Shown one piece after another: positions 49,591 through 62,850 of a stretch of 64,000 bases of DNA. Positions within the stretch are counted from its first letter, which is position 1; every line of letters begins with the position of its first letter. The notes beneath the pieces were generated by a model. That model saw only the letters and a list, made by a program, of their open reading frames with translations. It ran no database searches and had not been told where the DNA came from. The position numbers were made by a program, and so were the translations under genes. The stretch is from Ooceraea biroi (Eukaryota; Arthropoda; Insecta; Hymenoptera; Formicidae): assembly GCF_003672135.1 (NCBI RefSeq), contig NC_039509.1, positions 9,682,663 through 9,746,662 of the forward strand, read 5' to 3'.

Positions 49591-52500
49591 TGTTCTCTCG
49601 TTTTCCCGTGGAATTCTGGCCAGGTCTCCCCCCCCCCTCTCCTATGCTTCTTTTGCGCAACACTGTTAATCTTTTTTGCTCCTGTACCTCCCTTATGCAG
49701 CGTGCGACGCGTATTCCGTTTTTCCCTCGAAATACACCGGAAACTAGATTCGCTATCGCGACAGAATTCGCCCGCTAGTATATTAGACGATTGTGTCGTT
49801 TGCATAAATTTCAGGAAGGCAACTCGGTCTTTCTAATTTCATGTATATTGGTAGAATGAGAGAAACCTGCGCGTCATTCCGCGGTACCCGAACGTGTCGC
49901 GATTGTTAAGAAAGAGTCGTTCATTGCAGAGTCGTGCGAGGATCTTTTTCTGTGCTTTAAAGTGCGATAGCACAGCGAGACGTATTTATAACTACGAACG
50001 AGAACCGAGATCTACGAGGCAAATAATTCTGGCCAAGTATTGTCGCGCCAGAACGCTTGACGAGGAAGATACGGATAAGCGTCGGGTAGCGTGGATGGAG
50101 TAGAGCGGCTGAAAGCATTATTACAAGGTTATAACCGGGTCCACATCTCTCTCTTTTATTTTTCCATTCATTATTTTTAACCACTGCCGACCTTCAGCTC
50201 GCGCAATCCTTTTCGAGCTTTTTTTCCGTTCCGCTCTCCACCCACGAAGAGCTTCCACTCTCTTTTCGTTCTCTGGGTACCTCGGTAGTTTCTCCGCCCT
50301 GCGGAACGTCATTGCGGCTCATTTCCATATTACTGTGGCCGATGTAATGGATTGCGTCTTTAATGAAACTGCACCGCAAACTTTATCGGGCCGTGGCACG
50401 TTATCGTAAAATTATGACGTGGGCAGGATCGGTCGCGAGACTGCGAGCAATTTCTAATGTCTTATAAATAATGCTGAAACGAGCCGATGTATCGCGACAT
50501 CGTTATTAATTTGTGTGCTTAATTAAAGCGAGCAGATGTGAGATCAACAGGAGTGACAGGATGTATTATAGGCATATTGAAATTACATGAATCAGGATGT
50601 AAAGAAATTATAATAACAGCGGTGATTGAGTATGCTCATGTGAACCTCTCTTATCGACCTTCTAGCAATGACGCATTTATTATATTTCTGACTTGTAAAG
50701 TTTACAAGTTGCAGCACAAATGGTGCATTATCGTTATTCATTCAATATAAAATAAAAATTCACGCTGCAACGATAATATAAATTTGCATTTTAATGCATT
50801 TTAATGCATTTTGCTGGCGACTCGATTTTTGTTCTCGAGGATCCTGGCGAATGTTGACGAACGAGAAATGATAAGACACGGTTTCCGCCGCTACGATAAA
50901 CTAATGGCTTCGCGATTGTTTCCCGTGCAGTCATTATGAATATTCAAGGAACAGATGGGCTGTACAAAAAACAAAGCACAGGGGCATCAAGCGCTGCACC
51001 AGAGAAACGGATGCGCATATCGCGCATCGGCAGTTTCCCAGATCATTATGCTGAGTAAGTTTTCCCTTACGCGCGCCTACCAGGCAAAAATATGATCGCA
51101 TCTCGCATCTAACAATTTCCATTTTGTTAAGCTAAACGCAATGCAATTAGGAACGTACAAGCAATACGACTGTTTTCGCATCACCTCTTGTATTTCGTTC
51201 GTTGAGCAGCTATTTGCCTTTTCTATTCAAATTTTCTATTTGACATACACTTCTTTCAATTAATAAATTAATATCTTTCAATTAATAAAGTTGACACTCT
51301 TCATGATTAATTTGAATGTCGTCTCGTAATTTCGACCGCCAAAAGTTTCCTGCCGTTTTATTTTCCGCAAACTTGATTCTATTCTAACGCGTTGCGTCCG
51401 CGCGATTCTCGCAAAAACGGGAATTTCCGCAAACGGCAAATTTTACAGATCATCCTGCGACCGCGAAACTTTCATTGTCAATTTTTGCACTACATTTTTG
51501 TCTTTTCAAAGAATAAAGCTAAAACAGTTTCGTAAATGTCTCAGCGTTGTGTCCTCCGAAAATCACTGCAATGTTGCTGCCTTCCTCCCCTTTATCATAT
51601 ACACTCACGTTATTTTATTGCGATATATTTGGTTCGCGACTGCACGAGTATCGCGCCGAGCATAAAATCAATCAAAGTTACGCGGTGAATAGTCGTATTC
51701 GTATCTCTCCTCCCATGCAAATAAAATACACGAGGGTGTTTTTCTAGAGTCACTTTTGGTAAAGCAATAAACGTTTTTCGCATCGACAATAGCAGTTAAT
51801 ATAATTGATATTTTTATTTGTCGGTAAAGTAAAAAGTTTTTTTTTAAATGTGAAAAAGCGTAAAAAAGTGGGAAAAAGCTTCCGAGACTTTCATCCCAGA
51901 ATCCCGAAGTTAATTTGTACGGCAACACTTTTATTTGCTCTTTGATCACGCGATCTGGAAATCTATAACCATCTAATCTGCGGATTGGATCGTAATTACA
52001 TTTACTCGTACCATTGCATAAATAATATAATGTATTTAGCACGCACTAATATCACGTGCGATTATATTACGTATTTCGATAGTAACATTATTCAATATTA
52101 TAGAGTATATATGCTGTATGTATTAGTATGCTGAATTATCGTGAATTACCGTGATTAGAATAGAATTACATTTGAACGGTCGTTATCTATAAACGCGATA
52201 GGAAAATATTATTTTGTATTGAAATCTGGAATACCTTCACTGAAATCCACCTTTAGCCTTAATATATAATAAAAAAGCACTGTAATAGAAAATTATAGTA
52301 AGACGAAAATAAAAAATAACAACGCTAACATTATTTATGCACCACCTGCGATAATTTAATCCAATCGAGCGGAAGAGCAGACCAGAGTAAGTTTACTTTA
52401 TACTTCCTCTTTCGTTCTTTTTATTATTTATAGCCGATTATGCCATGATATTTTTCTGTTAATATCCGAAAATTGATAATACCTACCATTAAATAGCGCA

Positions 52501-55500
52501 ATGTTCCGCATGTTTACGAACGGCGGAAAATCATCATGGCAAATAGAGGTGGCGAACATAAGCGCGATTCGTCTCGCCGCGAATATCGAATATCGTTGCA
52601 CATCGAGCGCATTGCCCGTTATATCGCGCAATACTTGCGTAATACCGTGCCAATTGCGTGGCGTGGGCGAGACTGTTCGTTCAAACGAAAATGGCAAACT
52701 CGCGGCGCGCTGGTGTAATTGACGGCCGCCGAGGTTACACAATTGCGAGGCCGCTGCGCCCTTTGATCCGCCCTGTAATTCGAGGAACGTGGCGTCGATG
52801 GTGCGACGCGGTTATTACGTCGAAAGTAGATGTCGTTAATTAAAGCCGTGACTTTGGCGCGCCGAATCATTTAATCATTTCTGCGAGCATCCGCGCGCGA
52901 TTACGCGCGCCGCTTCGTAGACGGCTCCTCTTTACGCGCGCGAAATTGTCGCAAAGTCCTTCATTATGTAGCCGAAAACTGTTCTGCGACACGCAACGGG
53001 GTGACGTTGTTACCCGTGTCACTGTGCGGCTCAAATATAAACCACTGAATATTTCAGCGTGTTAATATCCATCTCGGTGCGCAATTTGGAGAGAGGTGGA
53101 AACTCCACCGGGTAACGGAGACACGCGGAAACGACCTGACAAATAATATTTCAGACGTAGGTCGGCGTGGTCCTCACGCACCGACACGCACAACCGACTG
53201 ACGAAACTGACTTTCCGTTATCGTAACTCACTGGCTGGCTCTATCATCTCTGACCGCCGCCAAACGACCGCAATTTCCAACGCTGCACCTAGAACGGTGG
53301 ATACTTATGGCGGAACAAGTGCGGAATAGTATAACTATCCGAGCATTCCTCGTGCTGCATAATAGTTCAAAGGGTCGTGGACGAGTCTCGTCAATTATAC
53401 CGTATCAACTTGCTATTCCCGTACAACTGAGCGCATAAAATAGCACTTGATATCATGACAAACATTTCCGGTCAACAATTTGCGCCATCGCTACTAATTT
53501 GTTGCAACCTGATAATGTGTATGGTTCGCAAAACTGCCGAAAGTTTATGGAAGTATTAAACGCTCTTTAACAAAATTGCAATTAATCATGCCGAGGACGA
53601 GATGAATGCTGTTTTTTTTCTTTGCTTGAAATTGTATCAACAAAATTAATTTTCTTTCTTTCTTACGGAAAATGTGGTATGTAAATAAAGTGGCGAGACG
53701 GGCTTGTAGTTGCAAGGAAATCCAAATTACGTGCCTTTGTACGTATTTGTAAAAAGCACGAGCTGATTTTAGTCTGTTTTGGTTAAGCTACATGCAAATT
53801 TAGCGCTTGAAGCTGAAGGGGATTTGGGGGTTGATCGACCTAGAGGAAAAGAGAGAGGCGTGAACCCTTCCGGACCCGGAGGAGGTGAATAAAAAGTAAC
53901 GCTAGCACTAATTACAAGGATGGCTCGCAAAAAAGCTGTAAATTCCATCCCTTCCCTAGGGAAGGACGAGCGAAATTCTACCACATGTTTTAAAGGCTAG
54001 ACAACGTTGCTACTGTTGGTAACGACCAAGATTCGCTAACGAATAATTAAACGCAATAATAAAATAATGAAACAATACGATAATGAAAATACCATTAATA
54101 TAATGTAGTTGATATTAATAAAACATCGAAAATCAAATGAGCATTTCCAATGCGATTGGCGTATTATTTTTTAGCCATGTACAGCTCGCGTCTCACAAAT
54201 TTTCCGATTGTATTAATAATACGCTCTTTATAATGTTGATTAAATCACTAATTAAATTATAATATGCATCGGGGAGTATAATAATTCTCAATTATAATAA
54301 TTTTTTTAATGTCTGATATTTAACAACGTATGGATTTAATATTAATTGAGATTACAAGACATGCCCGAACAATATCCATTTTTCGCACGATTTCCATGGC
54401 CGAAATAATTCCCGAATTTTCTCAGCATATCCATTAACGCGAACATTCACATCGCATGGAAACGACCGTGATCAATCATAATTGCGGAAAATGTTATAAT
54501 CGAGTTTCTTGAAATCCATTATTTTACTCATCTTCTCAGGCGTTCTCCATGTCACGGAATTTCTTATAATTTTGTTCGTCTGCTTTTCGCGATCTGAAAC
54601 GATGACGGTAGTTATAGTATAAAAAAACAATAACAATAATCTCACTTTTTTGTATTCGCCGCGAAAATTTCGACACTAAACACAATCACGGAATTCATTC
54701 GAGGTCCCTCTCTATTCCGCGTCCATTTTCAAAATATCCTCCTTGTGCGTCGTTCCCCTGATTCCACACTTTGGCCCACCGGGGACGGAGGGATGATTCC
54801 TGGGAATGCAACGGGCGGTGGAAGCTTGAGCGCTGGACAACCGAAAGGGACGAAGAGCCTGCAGTCCGGCTGCAGTTACTTTTCCTACACATCGTTTGCA
54901 TACTATTTGTGTAAGCAGCAATGCATATGCATGTAGCGGCACATCCACCGCCGGAGAGGCAGTCGTTGCAATTGGATTATTCGGCGAGCCGAGCGGATAG
55001 AGCGGTTATAATGGAGAGGAAGAGAGAGAGTGTGAGAGACAGACACGTGCGGTAATATCGCGTAATTAGCGCCAGTAAGCATCGCGCTCGATTATACATA
55101 CATGTATCGATAATACGCGCAGCGATGCCGCGCGAATGACAAAGCGCGGACTATGGCGCTTATAATCCGGATTCGAGAAATTAAAATTTTTGGGATAGGT
55201 GGCAGCGACCGCGTTTCGTTCAACGATTCGTACGCAGGAAACTGACGCTAAATTTACGCGTTTATTGTGTGCACCTACGTCAATCGCTGGAGATCCGGTA
55301 TAAATAGATATCATGCACGCGTGTCGAGCCTCCTACGTTTGATAAGGGATGCGTCCTCCAAGAGAAACCAGATTTACGTTGTTCGTCGTTATCTTGCGAC
55401 ATCAACTGACTCTTTATTCGGTCGCTTGAATATTCCGCTCGGAACTTCTCGACGGAATTCATCGTTACTCCAGCCTCGTGCTTTCATCAGGCGTTCGGCG

Positions 55501-58500
55501 CAGCTCTTAAGTTTTTAAGTTTTCGGGATTTTCTTCGTACGAGGTGATCCGTAATTCTCATCAATTCTTCAATCAATCTTTCTCCGGTGTACTATGGTGA
55601 AACGAATGGCGGAAGAGGGTGCGTCATTGTGCGCGCGAGGAAGAATTTCTTTAAAGCCGCTCAGCTTTTTCATTCGTTAATCTCTCTGGGATATGCGTGA
55701 CTTGGGAATGCTGTGGATACGTATGAAGATTGCAATATCATTGCATTGCATTCTCGTTGGTACTGCCTGCGTGTGTGTAGCTCGCAAAAGTGGCGAGGCG
55801 GAGCTCTGGTTGTCGGCCGGCGCCCTCGGCGTCGCGAAGAGAAGATTAAACGGACTTCGTGATAAAAGGCGGGACACGTACAGAGGTAACGCCGCGGACG
55901 CAACGATCTATCTCAATAAAACTCACGACGTATCATCGGTCCAACGAGTTAGAAGTAATTCCGAAGAAAACGAACGAACGCCATAACGAGAACGCGTAGT
56001 TTTATCCCATTTCTTTGTTCCCTTCGTTTCGGAAAATCCACTGCGAGCCTGAGTGTTTCTGAATCGAGGAAAACGATTTTCTTCCGGCGGACTGCGCAAA
56101 TTGAAAAAAGTGGAAACCGAGATACCCGGCTATCCACTGTGGACGGGAAAAAGTCCATGATATTAGATTGCAATAGATAATGTTTCGTGCGCGATGTTAC
56201 GCTACTCTCCCTTTTTAATATTTTTATTACCTTTTTATTTCGCGATTATATACAAGAAAATATTCTTTTCTTCTCTCTATTGAAAGTTTGTCGGGAAATA
56301 GTGAGAAGTAAAGACGTGAACTTCTCTGTTTCTAACGACTCACCTCGCCACTTCTTAAACCCTTAACGGATTGAGCACTCGCAGGATTATCGTGCTTTCA
56401 CGTCTCCCGTTGACTATCCACAGGAAGAGTAGCGTCTAATTTGGGACAAAGTCCTGAATTCGAATGCGCCTGTGTGAATGTAGTGGCTGAAGAAACGCTC
56501 ACGGAGCCTTCAGCGAGCGGGCGTTTTCAACGACCCGCTGCAATCACTTTAAAACTCCGCTTTCAAAAGTTTACAAGCTATTTAAGACGCTCCCCAGCAC
56601 AATCATTATTCTCTCGATATCGCTACGCTACTCGCTGTCATTGTCGCCGACATTGTTCCATCAGTTACCGTTACCCTGCTTTAACTCGTAATGCAAGAAC
56701 TCACTCCCGAGACTTCTCGGAGGATCTCCTACGCAAGTTATGTCCGTTGAAATTCAGTTTTATGCACGTATATATTCCTTGAGTAACATCTCCTAAATGT
56801 CACGGAACTTCAGTAAATATTCGAGAGACACATAAAAGTCGTCTCTAAAGAACGCCCGCAGCTTTGAGAGATTCGTCTTTTGAACTTTTTTCAAAGATAT
56901 ATTCTCTGAATTTGAATGAGCGGTGAAAACAGAGGGAGAGAAAGAGGGAATACTTGATTGAGAAAGTCGGTCTCGAAGCTGTGTGCACGTCTTGCATATT
57001 AAAACGGATGATAGTACGCCAATCGCAGCCACGTATTGGTACCATTCAATTATGTGATCCCGTAGTTACGTCGCGGTCGAGAATGTACACGATAACCGAT
57101 AGTTCTCCAACTAACGATGCGCCGTTTCCGGCTTCTCCCGCGAAAGTTCACCATTTCCGGGCAGGATGTAGCGTGTAAGTTTCGCTAGAAATTTGAGGAC
57201 GTTCAACTACTTGACTTCGTACCAACCCCAATGCAATTAATAGCGTTAGTTTATCCCGCGGTCGATGGACAACTTTGATCGCCGGTCGGGTCTTGTCGAT
57301 AAAGTTTCCTGCACTTCGGCTTCTCGCTCGCACACCAAACACTGAATAAATGATGAGGCACAGCAGAAATGACGAGACAATTTTCGCAAGACAATTACCG
57401 TAGCATTAGTCGCGATCGATTACGCATTTGCGTATCGAAAAAATTAGACTATTGTCGATAGAACAGATTGACACGTCAGAGAGAACGTTCGAAATCTCGC
57501 AAAGACTGTCTTGAAAGGATCTCGGTCTGAAATATCTTTGATACACGATAGCGAGCGAAACGCGACGAGGAAATGTACGAAACGATTTCCACGACTATGT
57601 TACGTCTTCGACGGCGTTCTCAACGCAGCAACGATCAAAGCGCGCGGCATAATGGCTTTCAGGTATCCTCTTTAAATTCCGAACTGTACCATGGATGCCA
57701 GAGGAGAACTTTGTCAAAGAAAAATTCCTCGCGATGCAAATAAAATCTTATACAATTATTTCTCATAGAATTGCGACGAGGTCGGATAAAAAGGGACCGA
57801 CTGTTATTTATCAGGTTGTTATTTATCAGGCTGTTATTTATTATCCGTTCTCATCGCCATTGTCGGTACCCATCGCTATTGGATAAACCACGGATTTATC
57901 TGGAAAAAACAGAAATATGCTTTTATTCAATTAGCGTAAATTCGTGTAGGTTTTGTATCGCTTCTGCCATTAACCCGGTTTTTTCTCAAGCACCTCCGAC
58001 CCGTTCGAATTTTTATACTTGAGCGAAGTTTCATGGGGGATTGAAGAGGAATGCATTTAATTAACGAAAATTTGTGCGGCAACTAAAATTTGAATTTCGT
58101 AAAATTTAATGAGAGAGCGTTCCGTTTCCGGCGACGGATATTATTTAAAGCGGCAGCTGCCTCGGAACAGAATCCATTGCAGAGAGCGCTTTATGTAGGA
58201 TTGCTTAATAATTTACAATTCGCGTTTATGTCGGACTTGTTTGACGGCTTATCGTACTTTTCTGCCCGGAACTGCCGTGAGGTTTATTAAATTCCACGGG
58301 CGAAAAATGAAATCGCGGAATCTTGCATAAATGCATAGAGGGCGAACTTACCTCGCGCTGCTCTGTTAACATTTGGATTATCAGAGAGTTTCCCGGCAAA
58401 ACCAGCGTTCCATCTCCATATATTTATATTATAACGTTTGCCCTGCATGAAAAGTATGCGAATAGAACAGTTGCCAGTTCTATTGTAACTGTACATTGCA

Positions 58501-61500
58501 GATCTAACATTTATAAAACCGAAAAACTTCACAACAAATAATAAAACTAATTGCTTTTCTAAAATAAATATTAACATGCTTTGATCTTGGTCCTTCCCAC
58601 ACTACATCTTTCCAAATAGGGACAACATAATTACGCGAAAAAATTAATTTAAAGCTTTTTTGGACGTTCCTATTACTTTTTAAATATTAATTTTATTATA
58701 AATTATATATATAGTCTCACTGTTTCTTTAAAATTGGCGCAACAGCTGCATATTGTACAAATTGCAATAATCACACATACGTGCATTTTGTACTCTTCAA
58801 CGTCGATTCGTGTGATTGCCTTAAGATCGCGATACGCCCGCGCCGCGTCCTGACTGACGTCAAATCCGGTCAATTTCCTCACCACGTTCCTGACCGCAAC
58901 CGGTGTCAGCGTAATCCACGCGAGCTTGGTTCGATATCGTCACGGGGACATTTTGATCGCGGCGAGAACCAGTCGAGTGCGCGGGAAAACGTCCCGCCAA
59001 GAATGTCAATTCGCTGCGGATGATATGCTGGGAATGAGGCTCGGTATTGCATTAATCCGGATCGCGAATCAGGATAACGTACTGCCGTCGCTCGTGGTAT
59101 CCAGCGACCGAACCGCGTAAAAACCGCGTCCGCGGTCGCGAACCGAAAGGCCGGCTGGAATTAACACGCTTCCTCTTCACCGGCAGCACGATGCTGGAGC
59201 AGCGAGTCATGTCTCTCTGTCCCGTCTCCCTTGTCCCTTGCCCCTGTGTCCGAATGCAACAAGACGGTTCGTGTGGTCTTTTTTTGCGGCGCTTTTTCTT
59301 CGTTACGTCTCCGACATGACATAAATGCATTCGCACCGCGACGCCGCATAGTGTTGCGGACGGAAAAACGAGTGCGATGCTCTCAACAGCCCGGCTCTTA
59401 TGTCCGATCGATTATGTACAATCGTCGAGAGAGACTGATGAGTAACTCCACGCAAAGTGCCTCGTTGTGCGTGTCTGTTTTGTATTATACAATTAGCTTT
59501 TATTCCCGTGCACGTGGTTTCAAGTGAAGAACGCCCGGAGACAATTGTACCCAGCGACAAGTTATGATAACTTCTGGAAAATCTCAAGTGCGAGTTTCAG
59601 CGAGTTTCAGTAAGACTTAACTTGAAACCCGCGAGTATTTTCAACTCTGTACATCACCGCGAAACTTAGCTACAGATATTAACATGCGCGTGCACTTACA
59701 TGCAGACGACAGTAAAAACGCGAGCATCATCGTGCGAGCAGTAATTAGGTAAAGCGCCAACGAGAAAAGCGAGCGTGAAAGACAGATATATCGGGGGCGT
59801 GGTGCTTTTTGTGGTGCCGCGACCCTCTCATAAAAATGTAAATGCGCTGGCAAGTGCACGCGCGCGCGTAAATAAATCGTAAAGAAAAAGTGGTGTCGTA
59901 TAATAAGCAACGATGGGCGGCGATGCATCCGCGCGCGCGCGAAATAAGAAGCGGACGGGGATAAAAGAGGGAAAAACTGGACGCACCCTGCATGTGTATG
60001 TATGTTGCGTGCGCCTGCAATAGAGGGAGGGAAAAAAAGCTCGCTGCGCGAGCGGCAATGAGCGTGTGCGATGAAATATGTGCGTTCTCGAGTGCGGCGC
60101 AATGTGCGGCGCAACCGCAACTTTGGTGCACCACATTTTCCGCCGGTCGAGTTTTATGCGTGCGTGCGTGCGTGCTCGCGTATGCGAATACATACGGGAA
60201 TATTTACGATTCGCAGCTTGTGCAGCGTATCGATTTGCGCGCGTCGTTCGAAATAACAAGCGCACAGTTCGCGTTTCGCATGCGATTAATTCTCGCGAGA
60301 TCGGCGAGAAGGTTCCACTTAGGAATTCGAGATCGACTTGAAAAATATCATTTGTTAAATTACGAGCCGCATCGCGTATTTTCAAGCAGAGAGAAAGAGG
60401 AGAGGGAAGTACAGAGTCGCACAGAGGTACATTACCTTTATTATACTAACGGATTGATTTAACGAGGTGGGGAACAAGGGTAATATTTAATGCGCTCTTA
60501 GTAGCGCTCTTCTAAATTATCCGATATTCATCGCAGGCTCTCAGGAGCCCGGGCGACGGGCGGATTTTAATTAACATCGATGGCCGCATCGAGATTCGTA
60601 TCACGAGCGAGTGGGAGCGAAGCGGAAGGGTGGAAGAGAACGACTGCTGCCACATCGCAAACTCTCGAGTTATCTGGCGGCATCCGCCGATCTCAGGCCG
60701 AGATGAAGAGATGGAGAGAAAGAAGCGGAGTACGACAAAGGATAGCCCAAGAATGGGCTCCTCTCCTTCGTGATGGAGGATACCGACAATTATAGAAACT
60801 GCTCCGTCTGTGGGGAACGTCTTAACGTTTTCCTCGGTAATTGCGTCGTATCAGCCCCATGGAAAAATAAAGAGGAACAGCATCGAACAGCTGGAGAAAT
60901 GGAGCAAAAGTGCCGGAAAAGAGGGAGAGGCCGTCGGAGTTGGAAGTGGACTGGAGAAATCACGAGGAAGAAAGAAGAAATGGCGGGAAACAAAAGCGAT
61001 GGACGAAGAGGAACGGAACGGTGAACGGGTCTCGGGAGCTGCAAATCGTCGGCCATCCTCTCTCAGAAAGGGGTGTTTCCCGGCCGGTTCCGTCAGTCAA
61101 AGGCCAGAATGGATTCCGTCGTTCTCTCATCCGTTCCTGTTCTCCGCGTCGCCTCCCGCGATCGCTTGTGAGAATTATGAAAGCTCGTATTTTACCTCCC
61201 ATTGTGCGTGCTTCGACGACGCCCGACATCCTTGTTCGCTCCTCGAAGGCTAAATAAAGCGGTCAATAACAGGGAATCAATGCAGGCTGGCGCAGCGAAA
61301 TATTTGCGCGCGGACTGACGTGTACCCTTTGTATCATGGTACATTCATCAAAGTTTGTCCACGGATCTGTTAATCAACGTGGTTTTTTATCCAGCAAAAA
61401 AAGTCTATTCTCGGTAATCAATGCGTAAATTGAAATGACATTCAAGCAAAATACGTCTGACATTAAGCGTATGCGCTATGTGGCAAACCAGCCGCAAAAA

Positions 61501-62050
61501 TAAATCTAGAAAAATATATGAAAATTTAAAACGATTGAAATTTCTGCGTGGAATAACATTACGTAGTGCACAGGAAGCTCTTTTATGAATATTCTGAGTT
61601 TTATTAAAAGAAGTTTATTTTGTTCAAGCAAAATGTTAATGTATATATTATATACAATTTGTGTTTTTTACATTGAAATCCTACAAATGAGAAATGAGAT
61701 CTTGTAATAGTAGCATTTTATTTCTCATAAAATAATGATGCAGTTTATTAAAATATCTGTATTTTATATCGCTTGTATAATTAAACGACCGTTATTCTTT
61801 CAAGTATTTTAATTAAAACAAATAAATGCTACGAAATTAATTGAAAAAAACAAAATTAATTGAAAAAATGCTATGAAATTATCCATTTGATTTTTGGCAC
61901 GTGCTGAATATCCAAATGTGTCCCTCCAAAGCGTTGATGTATCCTCTCGCTTCAAAGCTCATGTATTTCCAGGTACGGTGATATCGACTGTATTAAAGAA
62001 ATAAATCTGAGTTTCTGCTGTCCTACGTGTTGCTCGCTCGTGAATGCCTT
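49591..62050. other. Long block without a defensible gene
   Basis: Alternating CpG-rich and AT-rich sequence. CpG-rich parts (about 52.5-53.3, 55.0-56.0 and 58.8-61.2 kb) give many overlapping open frames on both strands, for example 59641-60120 and 59828-60385 against 59992-60462, none with a recognisable domain. A 15-bp repeat of the GTTATTTATCAG type occurs three times at about 57800-57850. No tRNA, transposon end or spliced exon could be supported. Confidence 0.5.
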
Positions 62051-62850
62051 TCTTATCCCAGGTGGTACGCCATGCATTCAAATGAGCTGCAAACAGGATA
62101 TCGAGGGTATCGCGAGCATGGGAAACGGAATGGAGCGCGGGGGTCTGGCGGGTGAAATAAAAATAAATGCGAGCAGTACGACGGGCGTGACGGAAAGAAG
62201 AACGGGCAGTACGGCGGAAGAACGGATGGCAGGGAGGGTGAGGGAGTTGTAAAGGTGAAGAGGACGACAATAAAAGATACGAAGGATCGGGCGCGTAATA
62301 AAAGCGTGATGGTCGAAATAAAGACAGTGGTCGAATAGGCTAAAACTGTGCGGGGGAAAATTAAGGGCAACGAACGGGGCAAAAGAGCAAGATGGTTACC
62401 TAGACTTCCTAAAAGACCTAGAAGACCTAGAACTACGAAAAATCGACAAGGGTACAGAGGCAGAGTCGCGGGACGCACGCGAACCTGATAATGGAGCATG
62501 TGAGGTGCGAGGGGTAACAAAAGGGTGAAAGGAAAAAAGGAGTTAGAGAGAATGTTAGATAGAACGACAAGCGCGCCCGAGAAAGCGCGGGTGGTAATGC
62601 AAAGAGCACCGGCGAGAAATAAAAATGCAACGAGAATAAACGACTGGTTAAATAATGGTGAAATATTGCGCCGTTGGTAGGATAGTAATAGATAAAGGTG
62701 GACGCGACAAATAAAGGAGAATCGTTCTAACCGTGGAAGATATACGGAAAGGCGGGCACCATGAAGAGATAGAGAAAGAGAAGAGTTTATTCAGGAGAAA
62801 GTCTCAAGTATGAAAAAGGCGATCTTCCAAGCGAACTTGCTCCGGATGTT
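62051..62850 (+). other. Strongly purine-skewed tract
   Basis: For about 800 bases the plus strand is dominated by A and G (AGAAGAACGGGCAGTACGGC-type sequence), with pyrimidines scarce. Frames on the minus strand (62053-62520, 62433-62630) read as Pro/Ser/Phe/Leu-rich strings and are composition artefacts. No protein family is recognised on either strand. A similar but weaker purine bias occurs at about 60600-61050. Confidence 0.5.

Noticed and set aside
59641..60462. Long overlapping frames of 129-185 aa on both strands
   Set aside because: They overlap in three or more phases in CpG-rich, CGCG-repetitive DNA and are Arg/Ala/His-rich. None has a family signature.
60770..61257. Frames with YRNCSVCGERLNVF, resembling a zinc-binding start
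   Set aside because: Only one C-x-x-C is present and the rest is a Lys/Arg/Glu-rich translation of purine-biased DNA.
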